From contig NW_027480506.1 of assembly GCF_051401765.1 (NCBI RefSeq), forward strand, positions 744,001-808,000: DNA of 64,000 nt. Direction: 5' to 3'. This document shows, in pieces, positions 22,041 to 35,006 of the stretch. The position numbers and the translations under genes are program-made. The stretch is from Calliopsis andreniformis (lineage: Eukaryota; Arthropoda; Insecta; Hymenoptera; Andrenidae). How positions within the stretch are numbered: the stretch's first letter is position 1; every line of letters begins with the position of its first letter. A model generated the notes under the pieces. That model had not been told where the DNA came from, searched no databases, and was given only the letters and a program-made list of their open reading frames with translations.

Positions 22041-24818
22041 ATTGAAGAATGAGGATTGAGGATTGAGGTTTGAGGATTGAGGATTGCAGATTGAGTATTG
22101 AGGATTGAAGATTGAGGATTGAGGATTGAGGATTGAAGATTGAGGATTGAGGATTGAGGGTCGAGGATTGAGGGTTGAAGATTGAGTATTGAGGATTGAA
22201 GATTGAGGACTCAGGATTGAGTACTGAGGATTGATGGTTGAGGATTGAGGATTGAAGATTGAGAATTGAAGATTGAGTATTGAGGACTGAAGATTGACGA
22301 TTGAGGATTAAGGATTGACGATTGAGGATTGAGGATTGAAGATTCAGTATTGAGGATTGAAGGTTGAGGATTGTGGATTGAGGATCTAGAATTGGAGATT
22401 GATTATTGAGGATTGAAGATTGAGAATTCAGGATTGAGGATTGAGCATTGAGAATTGAGGATGAGGACTAAGGGTTGAGGATTGAGGGTTGTGAAATGAG
22501 GATTGGGGATTGAGGATTGAGGATTGAGGATTGAGGATTGAGGATTGAGGATTGAGTATTGAAGATTGAGTATTGATCACTGAGGATTTAGGATTGAGGA
22601 TTGAGGTTTGAGGATTGAGGATTGAAGATTGAATGTTGAGGATTGAATATTCAGGATTGAGGATTGGCGATTGAGGATGGAGGATGAGGGCTGAGGGTTG
22701 AGGATTGAGGTTTCAGTATTGAATCCTGAGAATTCAGGATATTCTATTGAGTATCGGGAATTGAGGATTGATGGTTAGTATTGAGGATTGAGGATTGAGG
22801 ATTGAGGATTGAGTGTTGAAGATTGAGGATTGATGATTGAAGATTGAGGATTGGGGATTGAGGATTGAGGAACGAGTATTGACGATTGAGTATTGATGAT
22901 TGAGGATTGAGGATTGAGGATTGGGCTTGAGGATTTAGCATTGAGGTTTGAGGACTGAGGGCTGAGGATTGGGGATTGAGGACTGAGGATTGAGGATGAG
23001 GGCTGAGTGTTGAGGATTGAGCATTGAGGTTTGAGGACAGAGGGCTGAGGATTGAAGATTGAGTATTGAGGATTGAAGATTGAGGATTGAGGATTGAGGA
23101 TTGAGGATTGAGGATTGAAGATTGTGTATTGAGGATTGAAGATTGAGGATTGAGTATTGAGGAATGAGGATTGAGGACTGAGTATTGAGGATTGAGGATT
23201 GAGTATTGAAGATTAAGGATTGATGATTGAGGACTGGGGATTGAGGATTGAAGATTGAAAATTGATGATTGAATATTGAGGACTGAGGATTGAGGTTTGT
23301 GTATTGACGACGAGGACTGAGAGTTGAATATTGATGTTTGAGGTCTGAGGGTTAAGGATTGAGGATTGAGAATTGAGGATTGAGGATTGAGGATTGAGGA
23401 TTGAGGATTGAGGATTGGGGATTGAGGATTGAGCATTGAGGTTTGAGGACAGAGGGCTGAGGATTGAAGATTGAGTATTGAGGATTGAAGATTGAGGATT
23501 GAGGATTGAGGATTAAGGATTGAGGATTGAGGATTGAAGATTGTGTATTGAGGATTGAAGATTGAGGATTGAGTATTGAGGAATGAGGATTGAGGACTGA
23601 GGATTGAGGATTGAGGATTGAGTATTGAAGATTAAGGATTGATGATTGAGGACTGGGGATTGAGGATTGAAGATTGAAAATTGATGATTGAATATTGAGG
23701 ACTGAGGATTGAGGTTTGTGTATTGACGACGAGGACTGAGAGTTGAATATTGATGTTTGAGGTCTGAGGGTTAAGGATTGAGGATTGAGAATTGAGGATT
23801 GAGGATTGAGGATTGAAGATTGAGGATTGGGTATTGTGGATTGAAGAATGAGGATTGAGGATTGAGGTTTGAGGATTGAGGATTGCAGATTGAGTATTGA
23901 GGATTGAAGATTGAGGATTGAGGATTGAGGATTGAAGATTGAGGATTGAGGATTGAGGGTCGAGGATTGAGGGTTGAAGATTGAGTATTGAGGATTGAAG
24001 ATTGAGGACTCAGGATTGAGTACTGAGGATTGATGGTTGAGGATTGAGGATTGAAGATTGAGAATTGAAGATTGAGTATTGAGGACTGAAGATTGACGAT
24101 TGAGGATTAAGGATTGACGATTGAGGATTGAGGATTGAAGATTCAGTATTGAGGATTGAAGGTTGAGGATTGTGGATTGAGGATCTAGAATTGGAGATTG
24201 ATTATTGAGGATTGAAGATTGAGAATTCAGGATTGAGGATTGAGCATTGAGAATTGAGGATGAGGACTAAGGGTTGAGGATTGAGGGTTGTGAAATGAGG
24301 ATTGGGGATTGAGGATTGAGGATTGAGGATTGAGGATTGAGGATTGAGGATTGAGTATTGAAGATTGAGTATTGATCACTGAGGATTTAGGATTGAGGAT
24401 TGAGGTTTGAGGATTGAGGATTGAAGATTGAATGTTGAGGATTGAATATTCAGGATTGAGGATTGGCGATTGAGGATGGAGGATGAGGGCTGAGGGTTGA
24501 GGATTGAGGTTTCAGTATTGAATCCTGAGAATTCAGGATATTCTATTGAGTATCGGGAATTGAGGATTGATGGTTAGTATTGAGGATTGAGGATTGAGGA
24601 TTGAGGATTGAGTGTTGAAGATTGAGGATTGATGATTGAAGATTGAGGATTGGGGATTGAGGATTGAGGAACGAGTATTGACGATTGAGTATTGATGATT
24701 GAGGATTGAGGATTGAGGATTGGGCTTGAGGATTTAGCATTGAGGTTTGAGGACTGAGGGCTGAGGATTGGGGATTGAGGACTGAGGATTGAGGATGAGG
24801 GCTGAGTGTTGAGGATTG
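21221..24818 (+). repeat. 1,799-bp tandem duplication inside block B
   Basis: 21221-23019 is repeated immediately as 23020-24818. The marker AGCATTGAGG lies at 21221 and 23019-23020, and the inverted repeat at 22723 and 24522. The spacing of 1,799 bp is exactly 257 heptamers. Block C has only one inverted repeat in this position (32227), so the duplication occurred in B or was lost from C. Confidence 0.87.
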
Positions 24819-24839
24819 AGGTTTGAGGACTGAGGACTG

Positions 24840-27800
24840 AGTATTGAGGATTGAGGATTGAGGATTGAGGATTGAGGATTGAGGATTGGGGATTGAGGAT
24901 TGAGCATTGAGGTTTGAGGACAGAGGGCTGAGGATTGAAGATTGAGTATTGAGGATTGAAGATTGAGGATTGAGGATTGAGGATTAAGGATTGAGGATTG
25001 AGGATTGAAGATTGTGTATTGAGGATTGAAGATTGAGGATTGAGTATTGAGGAATGAGGATTGAGGACTGAGGATTGAGGATTGAGGATTGAGTATTGAA
25101 GATTAAGGATTGATGATTGAGGACTGGGGATTGAGGATTGAAGATTGAAAATTGATGATTGAATATTGAGGACTGAGGATTGAGGTTTGTGTATTGACGA
25201 CGAGGACTGAGAGTTGAATATTGATGTTTGAGGTCTGAGGGTTAAGGATTGAGGATTGAGAATTGAGGATTGAGGATTGAGGATTGAAGATTGAGGATTG
25301 GGTATTGTGGATTGAAGAATGAGGATTGAGGATTGAGGTTTGAGGATTGAGGATTGCAGATTGAGTATTGAGGATTGAGGATTGAGTATTGAGGATTGAG
25401 CATTGAAAATTGAGGATTGGGAATTGAGGATTGACGATTAAGGATTGAGTATTGAGGATTGAAGATTGAGTATTGATGATTGAAGATTGAGGATTGAGGA
25501 TTGAGGGTTGAGGATTGAGGACGAGGACTGACGGTTGAGGATTGAGGTGTGAGGATTGAGGATTGAGGATTGAGGACTGAGGCTTGAGGATTGACGATTG
25601 AGCATAGAGGATTGAAGATTGAGGTCTGGCGATTGAGGATTGAAGGTTGAGGATTAAGGACTGAGGATTGGGGATTGAGGATCTAGGATTGGAGATTGAT
25701 TTTTTGGGATTGAAAGTTGAGGATTGAGGATTGAGGATTGAGAATTGAGAATTGAGGATGTGGACAGAGGGTTGAGGATTGAGGTTTGAGGAACGAGGAT
25801 TGAGGGTTGAGGATTGTGGACTGAGGATTGACCATTGAGTATTGAAGATTGAGGATTTATGACTGAGGATTGAGGATTGAGGATTGAGGATTGAGGATTG
25901 AGGATTGAGGATTAAGGATTGAGTATTGAAGATTGAGGATTGATGATTGAGGATTGAGGATTGAGTATTGAGGAATGACGCTTGAGGATTGAGGGTTGAG
26001 GATGTAGGATTGAAGAGAGAGGACTGAGTGTTGAGGATTGAGTGTTGAGAATTGATGCTTGAGGTTTGAGATTTGATTATTGAATATTCTGGATTGAGTA
26101 TTGAACCATCAAAATTCAGGATGTTCTATTGAGTATTGAGAATTGAGGATTGATGGTTGAGCATTGAGGATTGATGGTTGAGGGTTGAGTGTTGAATATA
26201 GAGGATTGAGGATTGAGGATTGAGGATTGAGGATTGAGTATTGAAGATTGAGGAATGATGATTGAGGATTGAGGATTGAGGATTGAGGATTGGGGATTGA
26301 GGATTGAGCATTGAGGTTTGAGGACTGAGGGCTGAGGGTTGAGGATTGAGGATTGAGGATTGAGGATGAGGGCTGAGTGTTGAGGATTGAGGTTTGAGGA
26401 CTGAGGACTGAGGATTGATGATTGAGAATTGAGGATTGAGGATTGAGGATTGAAGATTGAGGTTTGAGGATTGAGGATTGAGGATTGCAGATTGAGTATT
26501 GAGAATTGAAGATTGAGTATTGAGGATTGGAGATTGACGATTGAGGATTGAGGATTGAGGATTGAGGATTGAGGATGAGGGCTGAGTGTCGGGGATTGAG
26601 GTTTGACGACTGAGGACTGTGCATTCAGGATTGAGAATTCAGGATTGATGATTGAATATTGAAGATTGAGGATTGGGTATTGAGGATTGAAGAATGAGGA
26701 TTGATGATTGAGGATTGAGGATTGAGGATTGAGGATCTAGGATTGGAGATTGATTATTGAGGGTTGAGGATTGAGGATTGAGGATTGAGGATTGAGGATC
26801 TAGGATTGGAGATTGATTTTTGAGGATTGAATATTGAGGGTTGATGTTTGAGGACTCAGAATTGAGAATTGAGGATGAGGACTGTGGGATGAGGATTGAG
26901 GTTTGAGAAATGAGGATTGAGTATTGAGGATTGAGGATTTAGGATTGAGGATTGGGTATTGAAGATCGAGTATTGATCACTGATGATTGAGGATTGAGGA
27001 TTGAAGATTGAATATTGAGGATTGAAGATTGAGGGTTGAGGATTGAGGATTGAGAATTGAGAATTGAGGATGAGGACTGAGGGTTGAGGATTGAGGTTTG
27101 AGGAATGAGGATTGAGGACTGAAGATTGACGATTGAGTATTGAAGATTAAAGATTTATGACTGAGGTTTGAGGATTGAGGATTGAGGATTGAGGTCTGAG
27201 GATTGAAGATTGAGTACTGAGGATTGAATATTGAGGATTGAAGGTTGAGGATTGAGGATAGAGGATTGAGGATGGAGTATGAGGACTGACGGTTGAGGAT
27301 TGAGGTTTGAGGATTGAGGATTGAGGATTGAGGACTGAGGATTGAGGATTGAGGATTGAGTATTGAGAATTGGGGATTGATGGTTGAGTATTGAGGATTG
27401 ATGGCTGAGGGTTGTGTGTTGAGTATTGAGCATTGAGGATTGAGGATTGAGGATAGAGGATTGAGAATTGAAAATTGAGTTGTGATGATTGAATATTGAG
27501 GATTGAGGAATGAGGTTTAAGGATTGAGGACGAGGACTGACGGTTGAGGATTGAGGTTTGAGGGTTGAGGATTGAGGATTGGGGACTGAGGATTGAGGAT
27601 TGAGGATTGGGTATTGAGGATTGAAGAATGAGGATTGAGGATTGAGGATTGAGGATTGAGGAATGAAAATTGAGGGTTGAGGGTTGAGGATTGAGGATTG
27701 AAGAATGAATATTGACGATTGAAGATTGAGGATTGAGTATTGAGTATTGAGGACTGAAGATTGACGATTGAGGATTGAGGATTGAGGATTGAAGATTGAG

Positions 27801-30800
27801 TATTGAGGATTGAAGATTGAGGATTGAGGAATGATGACTGAGGACTGAGGATTGAGGACTGAGGATTGAGGATTGAGAATTGAGAACTGATAATGAGGTC
27901 TGAGGGTTGAGGATTGAGTACAGAGGATTGAGGATTGAGGATTGAGTATTGAAGATTCAGGATTGATGACTGAGTATTGAGGATTGAGGATTGAAAATTG
28001 ACTATTAAGGATTGAAGATTGAGGATTGAGGATTGAGGTTTGTGTATTGAGGACGAGGTCTGAGGGTTCAATATTGATGTTAGAGGTCTGAGGGTTAAGG
28101 ATTGAGGATTGAGAATTGAGAACTGATAATGAGGTCTGAGGGTTGAGGATTGAGTATAGAGGATTGAGGATTGAGGATTGAGGATTGAAGATTGAGGATT
28201 GGGTATTGAGGATTGAAGAATGAGGATTGAGGATTGAAGATTGAGTACTGAGGATTGAAGATTGAGGATTGAGAATTGAGGATTCAGTATCGAGGATGAG
28301 GGCTGAGGGTTGGGGATTTAGGTTTGAGGACTGAGGACTGAGGATTGAGGATTGAGAATTGAGGATTGAGGATTGAGTATTGAAGATTGAGTATTGAGGA
28401 TTGAAGATTGACGATTGAGGATTGGGGATTGAGGATTGAGGATTGAATGTTGAGGACTGAGTGTTGAGGGTTGAGTGATGAGAATTGATGTTTGTGGATA
28501 GAGGTTTGAAGATTGCAGTTTGAGTATTGAGTATTGAAAGCTGTGAATTGAGGATATTCTATTGAGGATTGAGGATTGACAATTGATTGTTGAGGACTGA
28601 GGGCCGAAGATTGAGGACTCAGCATTGAGGATTCAGAATTGAGGTTTGAGGAGTGAGGATTGTGGATTGAGGATTGAGGATTGAAGATTCAGTATTGAGG
28701 ATTGAAGATTGGGAATTGAGGATTGAGGATTGAACATTGAGGACTGAGTGTTGAGTGTTGAGTGATGAGAATTTATGTTTGTGGATAGAGGTTTGAAGGT
28801 TGCAGATTGAGTATTGAGTATTGAAAACTTAGAATTGAGAATATTCTATTGAGGATTGAGGATTGACAACAGATTCTTGAGGACTGAGGTCTGAAGATTG
28901 AGGATTCAGGATTTTGGATCCAGAATTGAGGTTTGAGGACTAAGGATTGAGGATTGAAGATTGAGCATTGAGAAATGAGGATTGAGTATTGAGGATTGAA
29001 GATTGAGTATTGGGTATTGAGGATCGAAGAATGAGGATTGAGGATTGAAGTTTGATGAATGAGGATTGAAGATTGAGTATTGAGGATTGAAGACTGACGA
29101 TTGAGGATTGAGGATTGAGGACTGAGAATTGAGGATTGAGGATTGAAGATTGAGGATTGGGTATTGAGGATTGAAGTATGAGGATTGAGGATTGAGGATA
29201 GAGGATTGAGTGTTGAGGATTGAAGATTGAGTATTGAGGATAGAAGACTGACGATTGAGGATTGAGGATTGAGTGTTGAAGATTGAGGATTGATGATTGA
29301 GGAATGAGGATTGAGGATTGAGGATTGAGGATTGAGTATTGAAGATTGAGGATTGATGATTGAGGACTGAGGATTGAGTGTCGAGTGATGAGAATTGATG
29401 TTTCTGGATAGAGGTTTGAAGATTGCAGATTGAGTATTGACTATTGAAAACCTTGAATTGAGGATATTCTATTGAGGATTGAGGATTGACAACAGATTGT
29501 TGAGGACTGAGGTCTGAAGATTGAGGATTCAGGATTGAGGATACAGAATTGAGGTTTGAGGACTAAGGATTGAGGATTGAAGATTGAGTATTGAGGATTG
29601 AGGATTGAGGATTGAAGATTGAGGACTGAGGATTGAGGATGGGGGCTGACGGTTGAGGATTGAGGTTTGAGGACTGAGCACTGAGGATAGAGAATTGAGA
29701 AATGAGGATTGAGGATTGATGATTGAAGATTGAGTATTGGGTATTGAGGATTGAAGAATGAGGATTGAGCATTGAGGTTTGAGGATTGAGGATTGAAGAT
29801 TGAATATTGAGGATTGAAGATTGAGGATTGAGTATTGAGGATTGAGGATTGAGTATTGAGGATTGAGGATTGAGTATTGAAGATTGAGGATTGATGATTG
29901 AGGATTGAGGATTGAGGATTGAGGATTGAAGATTGAATATTGATGATTGAATATTGAGGACTGAGGATTGAGTGTTGTGGATTGAGGACGAGGACTGAGG
30001 GTTGAATATTGATGTTTTAGGTCTGATGATTAAGGATTGAGGATTGGGAATTGAGGATTGACGAATGAGGATTGAAGATTGAGGTTTGGGTATTGAGGAT
30101 TGAAGAATGGGGATTGAGGATTGAGGATTGAGAATTGAGGATTGAGGAATGAGGATTGAAGATTGAGGTTTGGGCATTGAGGATTGAAGAATGAGGATTG
30201 AGGATTGAGGATTGAGGATTGAGGATTGAGGATTGAGGGTTGAGTATTGAAGATTGAGTATTGATCACTGAGGATTGAGGATTGAGGATTGAGGTTTGAG
30301 GATTGAGGATTGAAGATTGAATGTTGAGGATTGAATATTCAGGATTGAGGATTGCCGATTGAGGATGGAGGATGATGGCTGAGGGTTGAGGATTGAGGTT
30401 TGAGGACTGAGGAATGAGGATTAAGGGTTGAGAATTGAGGATTGACGATTGAGGATTGAAGATTGAGGATTGGATATTGAGGATTGAAGAATGAGGATTG
30501 AGGATTGAGGACTGAGGATTGAGGAATGAGGATTGAAGGTTGAGGATTGGGTATTGAGGATTGAAGACTGAGGATTGAGGATTGAGGATTGAGGATTGAG
30601 GATTGAGGATTGAGGATTGAAGGTTGAGGATTGGGTATTGAGGATTGAAGAATGAGGATTGAGGATTGATGATAGAGGATTGAGGATTGAGGATTGAGGA
30701 TTGAGGATTGGGGATTGAGGATTGAGCATTGAGGTTTGAGGACAGAGGGCTGAGGATTGAAGATTGAGTATTGAGGATTGAAGATTGAGGATTGAGGATT

Positions 30801-32510
30801 GAGGATTGAGGATTGAGGATTGAAGATTGTGTATTGAGGATTGAAGATTGAGGATTGAGTATTGAGGAATGAGGATTGAGGACTGAGTATTGAGGATTGA
30901 GGATTGAGTATTGAAGATTAAGGATTGATGATTGAGGACTGGGGATTGAGGATTGAAGATTGAAAATTGATGATTGAATATTGAGGACTGAGGATTGAGG
31001 TTTGTGTATTGACGACGAGGACTGAGAGTTGAATATTGATGTTTGAGGTCTGAGGGTTAAGGATTGAGGATTGAGAATTGAGGATTGAGGATTGAGGATT
31101 GAGGATTGAGGATTGAGGATTGGGGATTGAGGATTGAGCATTGAGGTTTGAGGACAGAGGGCTGAGGATTGAAGATTGAGTATTGAGGATTGAAGATTGA
31201 GGATTGAGGATTGAGGATTAAGGATTGAGGATTGAGGATTGAAGATTGTGTATTGAGGATTGAAGATTGAGGATTGAGTATTGAGGAATGAGGATTGAGG
31301 ACTGAGGATTGAGGATTGAGGATTGAGTATTGAAGATTAAGGATTGATGATTGAGGACTGGGGATTGAGGATTGAAGATTGAAAATTGATGATTGAATAT
31401 TGAGGACTGAGGATTGAGGTTTGTGTATTGACGACGAGGACTGAGAGTTGAATATTGATGTTTGAGGTCTGAGGGTTAAGGATTGAGGATTGAGAATTGA
31501 GGATTGAGGATTGAGGATTGAAGATTGAGGATTGGGTATTGTGGATTGAAGAATGAGGATTGAGGATTGAGGTTTGAGGATTGAGGATTGCAGATTGAGT
31601 ATTGAGGATTGAAGATTGAGGATTGAGGATTGAGGATTGAAGATTGAGGATTGAGGATTGAGGGTCGAGGATTGAGGGTTGAAGATTGAGTATTGAGGAT
31701 TGAAGATTGAGGACTCAGGATTGAGTACTGAGGATTGATGGTTGAGGATTGAGGATTGAAGATTGAGAATTGAAGATTGAGTATTGAGGACTGAAGATTG
31801 ACGATTGAGGATTAAGGATTGACGATTGAGGATTGAGGATTGAAGATTCAGTATTGAGGATTGAAGGTTGAGGATTGTGGATTGAGGATCTAGAATTGGA
31901 GATTGATTATTGAGGATTGAAGATTGAGAATTCAGGATTGAGGATTGAGCATTGAGAATTGAGGATGAGGACTAAGGGTTGAGGATTGAGGGTTGTGAAA
32001 TGAGGATTGGGGATTGAGGATTGAGGATTGAGGATTGAGGATTGAGGATTGAGGATTGAGTATTGAAGATTGAGTATTGATCACTGAGGATTTAGGATTG
32101 AGGATTGAGGTTTGAGGATTGAGGATTGAAGATTGAATGTTGAGGATTGAATATTCAGGATTGAGGATTGGCGATTGAGGATGGAGGATGAGGGCTGAGG
32201 GTTGAGGATTGAGGTTTCAGTATTGAATCCTGAGAATTCAGGATATTCTATTGAGTATCGGGAATTGAGGATTGATGGTTAGTATTGAGGATTGAGGATT
32301 GAGGATTGAGGATTGAGTGTTGAAGATTGAGGATTGATGATTGAAGATTGAGGATTGGGGATTGAGGATTGAGGAACGAGTATTGACGATTGAGTATTGA
32401 TGATTGAGGATTGAGGATTGAGGATTGGGCTTGAGGATTTAGCATTGAGGTTTGAGGACTGAGGGCTGAGGATTGGGGATTGAGGACTGAGGATTGAGGA
32501 TGAGGGCTGA
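24840..32510 (+). repeat. Higher-order block C (9,504-bp repeat, copy 2)
   Basis: Nearly identical to 15.33-23.0 kb at a constant offset of 9,504 bp. Example differences are GATTGGGGACTG at 27.58 kb against GATTGAGGACTG at 18.07 kb, and one heptamer near 28.03 kb that changes the third minus-strand serine of the heptapeptide to proline. The match ends near 32,510, where C continues as block A does at 12.5 kb rather than returning to the 1,799-bp copy. Confidence 0.88.
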
Positions 32511-32874
32511 GTGTTGAGGATTGAGGTTTGAGGACTGAGGACTGAGGATTGATGATTGAGAATTGAGGATTGAGGATTGAGGATTGAAGATTGAGGTTTG
32601 AGGTTTGAGGATTGAGGATTGCAGATTGAGTATTGAGGATTGAAGATTGAGGATTGAGGATTGAGGATTGAAGATTGAGGATTGAGGATTGAGTGTTGAG
32701 GATTGAGGTTTGAGGACTGAGGACTGAGGATTGATGATTGAGAATTGAGGATTGAGGATTGAGGATTGAAGATTGAGGTTTGAGGTTTGAGGATTGAGGA
32801 TTGCAGATTGAGTATTGAGAATTGAAGATTGAGTATTGAGGATTGGAGATTGACGATTGAGGATTGAGGATTGA
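32511..32874 (+). repeat. 182-bp tandem duplication
   Basis: GTGTTGAGGATTGAGGTTTG followed by GACTGAGGACTGAGG and GATGATTGAGAATTG starts at 32511 and again at 32693, 182 bp (26 heptamers) apart. Both copies run through GGTTTGAGGTTTGAGG and GCAGATTGAG. The second leads into sequence matching 12.6 kb and 37.4 kb. Confidence 0.8.
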
Positions 32875-33600
32875 GGATTGAGGATGAGGGCTGAGTGTCG
32901 GGGATTGAGGTTTGACGACTGAGGACTGTGCATTCAGGATTGAGAATTCAGGATTGATGATTGAATATTGAAGATTGAGGATTGGGTATTGAGGATTGAA
33001 GAATGAGGATTGATGATTGAGGATTGAGGATTGAGGATTGAGGATCTAGGATTGGAGATTGATTATTGAGGGTTGAGGATTGAGGATTGAGGATTGAGGA
33101 TTGAGGATCTAGGATTGGAGATTGATTTTTGAGGATTGAATATTGAGGGTTGATGTTTGAGGACTCAGAATTGAGAATTGAGGATGAGGACTGTGGGATG
33201 AGGATTGAGGTTTGAGAAATGAGGATTGAGTATTGAGGATTGAGGATTGAGGATTGAGGATTGAGTATTGAAGATTGAGTATTGATCACTGATGATTGAG
33301 GATTGAGGATTGAGGATTGAGGATTGAGTATTGAAGATTCAGGATTGATGACTGAGTATTGAGGATTGAGGATTGAAAATTGATTATTAAGGATTGAAGA
33401 TTGAGGATTGAGGATTGAGGTTTGTGTATTGAGGACGAGGTCTGAGAGTTCAATATTGATGTTTGAGGTCTGAGGGTTAAGGATTGAGGATTGAGAATTG
33501 AGAACTGATAATGAGGTCTGAGGGTTGAGGATTGAGTATAGAGGATTGAGGATTGAGGATTGAGGATTGAAGATTGAGGATTGGGTATTGAGGATTGAAG
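32875..33600 (+). repeat. Satellite segment matching 37.5, 40.9, 43.3 and 7.0 kb
   Basis: The segment with GTGTCGGGG, GTGCATTCAGG, two GGATCTAGG markers and GACTGTGGGATGAGG near 32.9-33.3 kb is a copy of 37.5-37.9 kb (offset 4,609 bp), 40.9-41.3, 43.3-43.7 and 7.0-7.4 kb. From 33,340 to 33,600 it switches to the 8.34-8.6 kb type (GATGACTGAG, then GAACTGATAATG). No gene is seen. Confidence 0.75.
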
Positions 33601-34370
33601 ATTGACGATTGAGGATTGGGGATTGAGGATTGAGGATTGAACGTTGAGGACTGAGTGTTGAGGGTTGAGTGATGAGAATTGATGTTTGTGGATAGAGGTT
33701 TGAAGATTGCAGTTTGAGTATTGAGTATTGAAAGCTGTGAATTGAGGATATTCTATTGAGGATTGAGGATTGACAATTGATTGTTGAGGACTGAGGGCAG
33801 AAGATTGAGGACTCAGGATTGAGGATTCAGAATTGAGGTTTGAGGAGTGAGGATTGAGGATTGAGGATTGAGTGTTGAGTATTGAAGATTGAGTATTGAG
33901 GGTTGAAGACTGACGATTGAGGATTGAGGATTGAGGATTGAGGATTGAAGATTGAGGATTGAAGATTGAGTATTGAGGATTGAAGATTGACGATTGAGGA
34001 TTGGGGATTGAGGATTGAGGATTGAACGTTGAGGACTGAGTGTTGAGGGTTGAGTGATGAGAATTGATGTTTGTGGATAGAGGTTTGAAGATTGCAGTTT
34101 GAGTATTGAGTATTGAAAGCTGTGAATTGAGGATATTCTATTGAGGATTGAGGATTGACAATTGATTGTTGAGGACTGAGGGCAGAAGATTGAGGACTCA
34201 GGATTGAGGATTCAGAATTGAGGTTTGAGGAGTGAGGATTGAGGATTGAGGATTGAGTGTTGAGTATTGAAGATTGAGTATTGAGGGTTGAAGACTGACG
34301 ATTGAGGATTGAGGATTGAGGATTGAGGATTGAAGATTGAGGATTGAAGATTGAGTATTGAGGATTGAAG
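33600..34370 (+). repeat. 385-bp tandem duplication
   Basis: Two copies, about 33,600-33,985 and 33,985-34,370, are 385 bp (55 heptamers) apart. Each holds one class a TATTCTATT module (33669, 34054), and both share the private GGGCAGAAG variant, so they descend from one recently duplicated segment. Confidence 0.87.
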
Positions 34371-35006
34371 ATTCAGGATTGAGGATTGAGGATTGAGGAT
34401 TGTGGATTGAATATTGAGGATTGGGGACTGAGTGTTGAGGGTTGAGAGGTGAGAATTGATGTTTGTGGATAGAGATTCGAAGATTGCAGATTGAGTATTG
34501 AGTATTGAAAACTGTGAATTGATGATATTCTATTGAGAACTGAGGATTGATGGCTGAGTATTGAGGATTGAAGATTGAGGATTGAAGAATGAGTATTGAA
34601 GATTGAGGATTGATGATTGAGGATTGAGGATTGAGGTTTGAGGATTGAGTATTAAGTATTGAAGATTAAGGATTGATGATTGAGCATTGAGGATTGAGGA
34701 TTGAGGATTGAGGATTAAGGATTGAGGATTGAGGATTGAAGATTGAGGATTGGGGATTGAGGATTGACGATTGAGTATTTAGTATTGAGGATTGAGAATT
34801 GAGGATTGATGATTCAAGATTGAGTATTGAGGATTGTAGAATGAGCATTGAGGATTGAGGATTGAGGATCGAGGATTGAAGATTTAGTATTGAGGATTGA
34901 AGATAGAGGATTGAGAGTTGAGGATTGAGGATTGAGGATTGAAGATTGAGGATTGGGTATTGAGGATTGAAGAATGAGGATTCAGGATTGAGGATTGAGG
35001 ATTGAG
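34370..35006 (+). repeat. Satellite segment with class e module
   Basis: Holds the class e module at 34448 and the GTATTTAGTATTG, GATTCAAG and GTAGAATGAG variants that also occur at 13.1-13.6 and 50.9-51.3 kb. No gene is seen. Confidence 0.75.

Larger units (their letters stand above)
15330..24840 (+). repeat. Higher-order block B (9,504-bp repeat, copy 1)
   Basis: Landmarks from 15.4 to 23.0 kb recur 9,504 bp downstream in block C with very few differences: ACCATC island 16568/26072, T6 16196/25700, class a module 18971/28475, inverted repeat 22723/32227. It is also homologous to block A at 10,084 bp from about 15,859 on. It has an extra internal 1,799-bp tandem copy at its right end that C lacks. 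The junction at about 15,330 joins a class c module segment to GGGGATTGAGGATTGAGC-type sequence. Confidence 0.88.
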
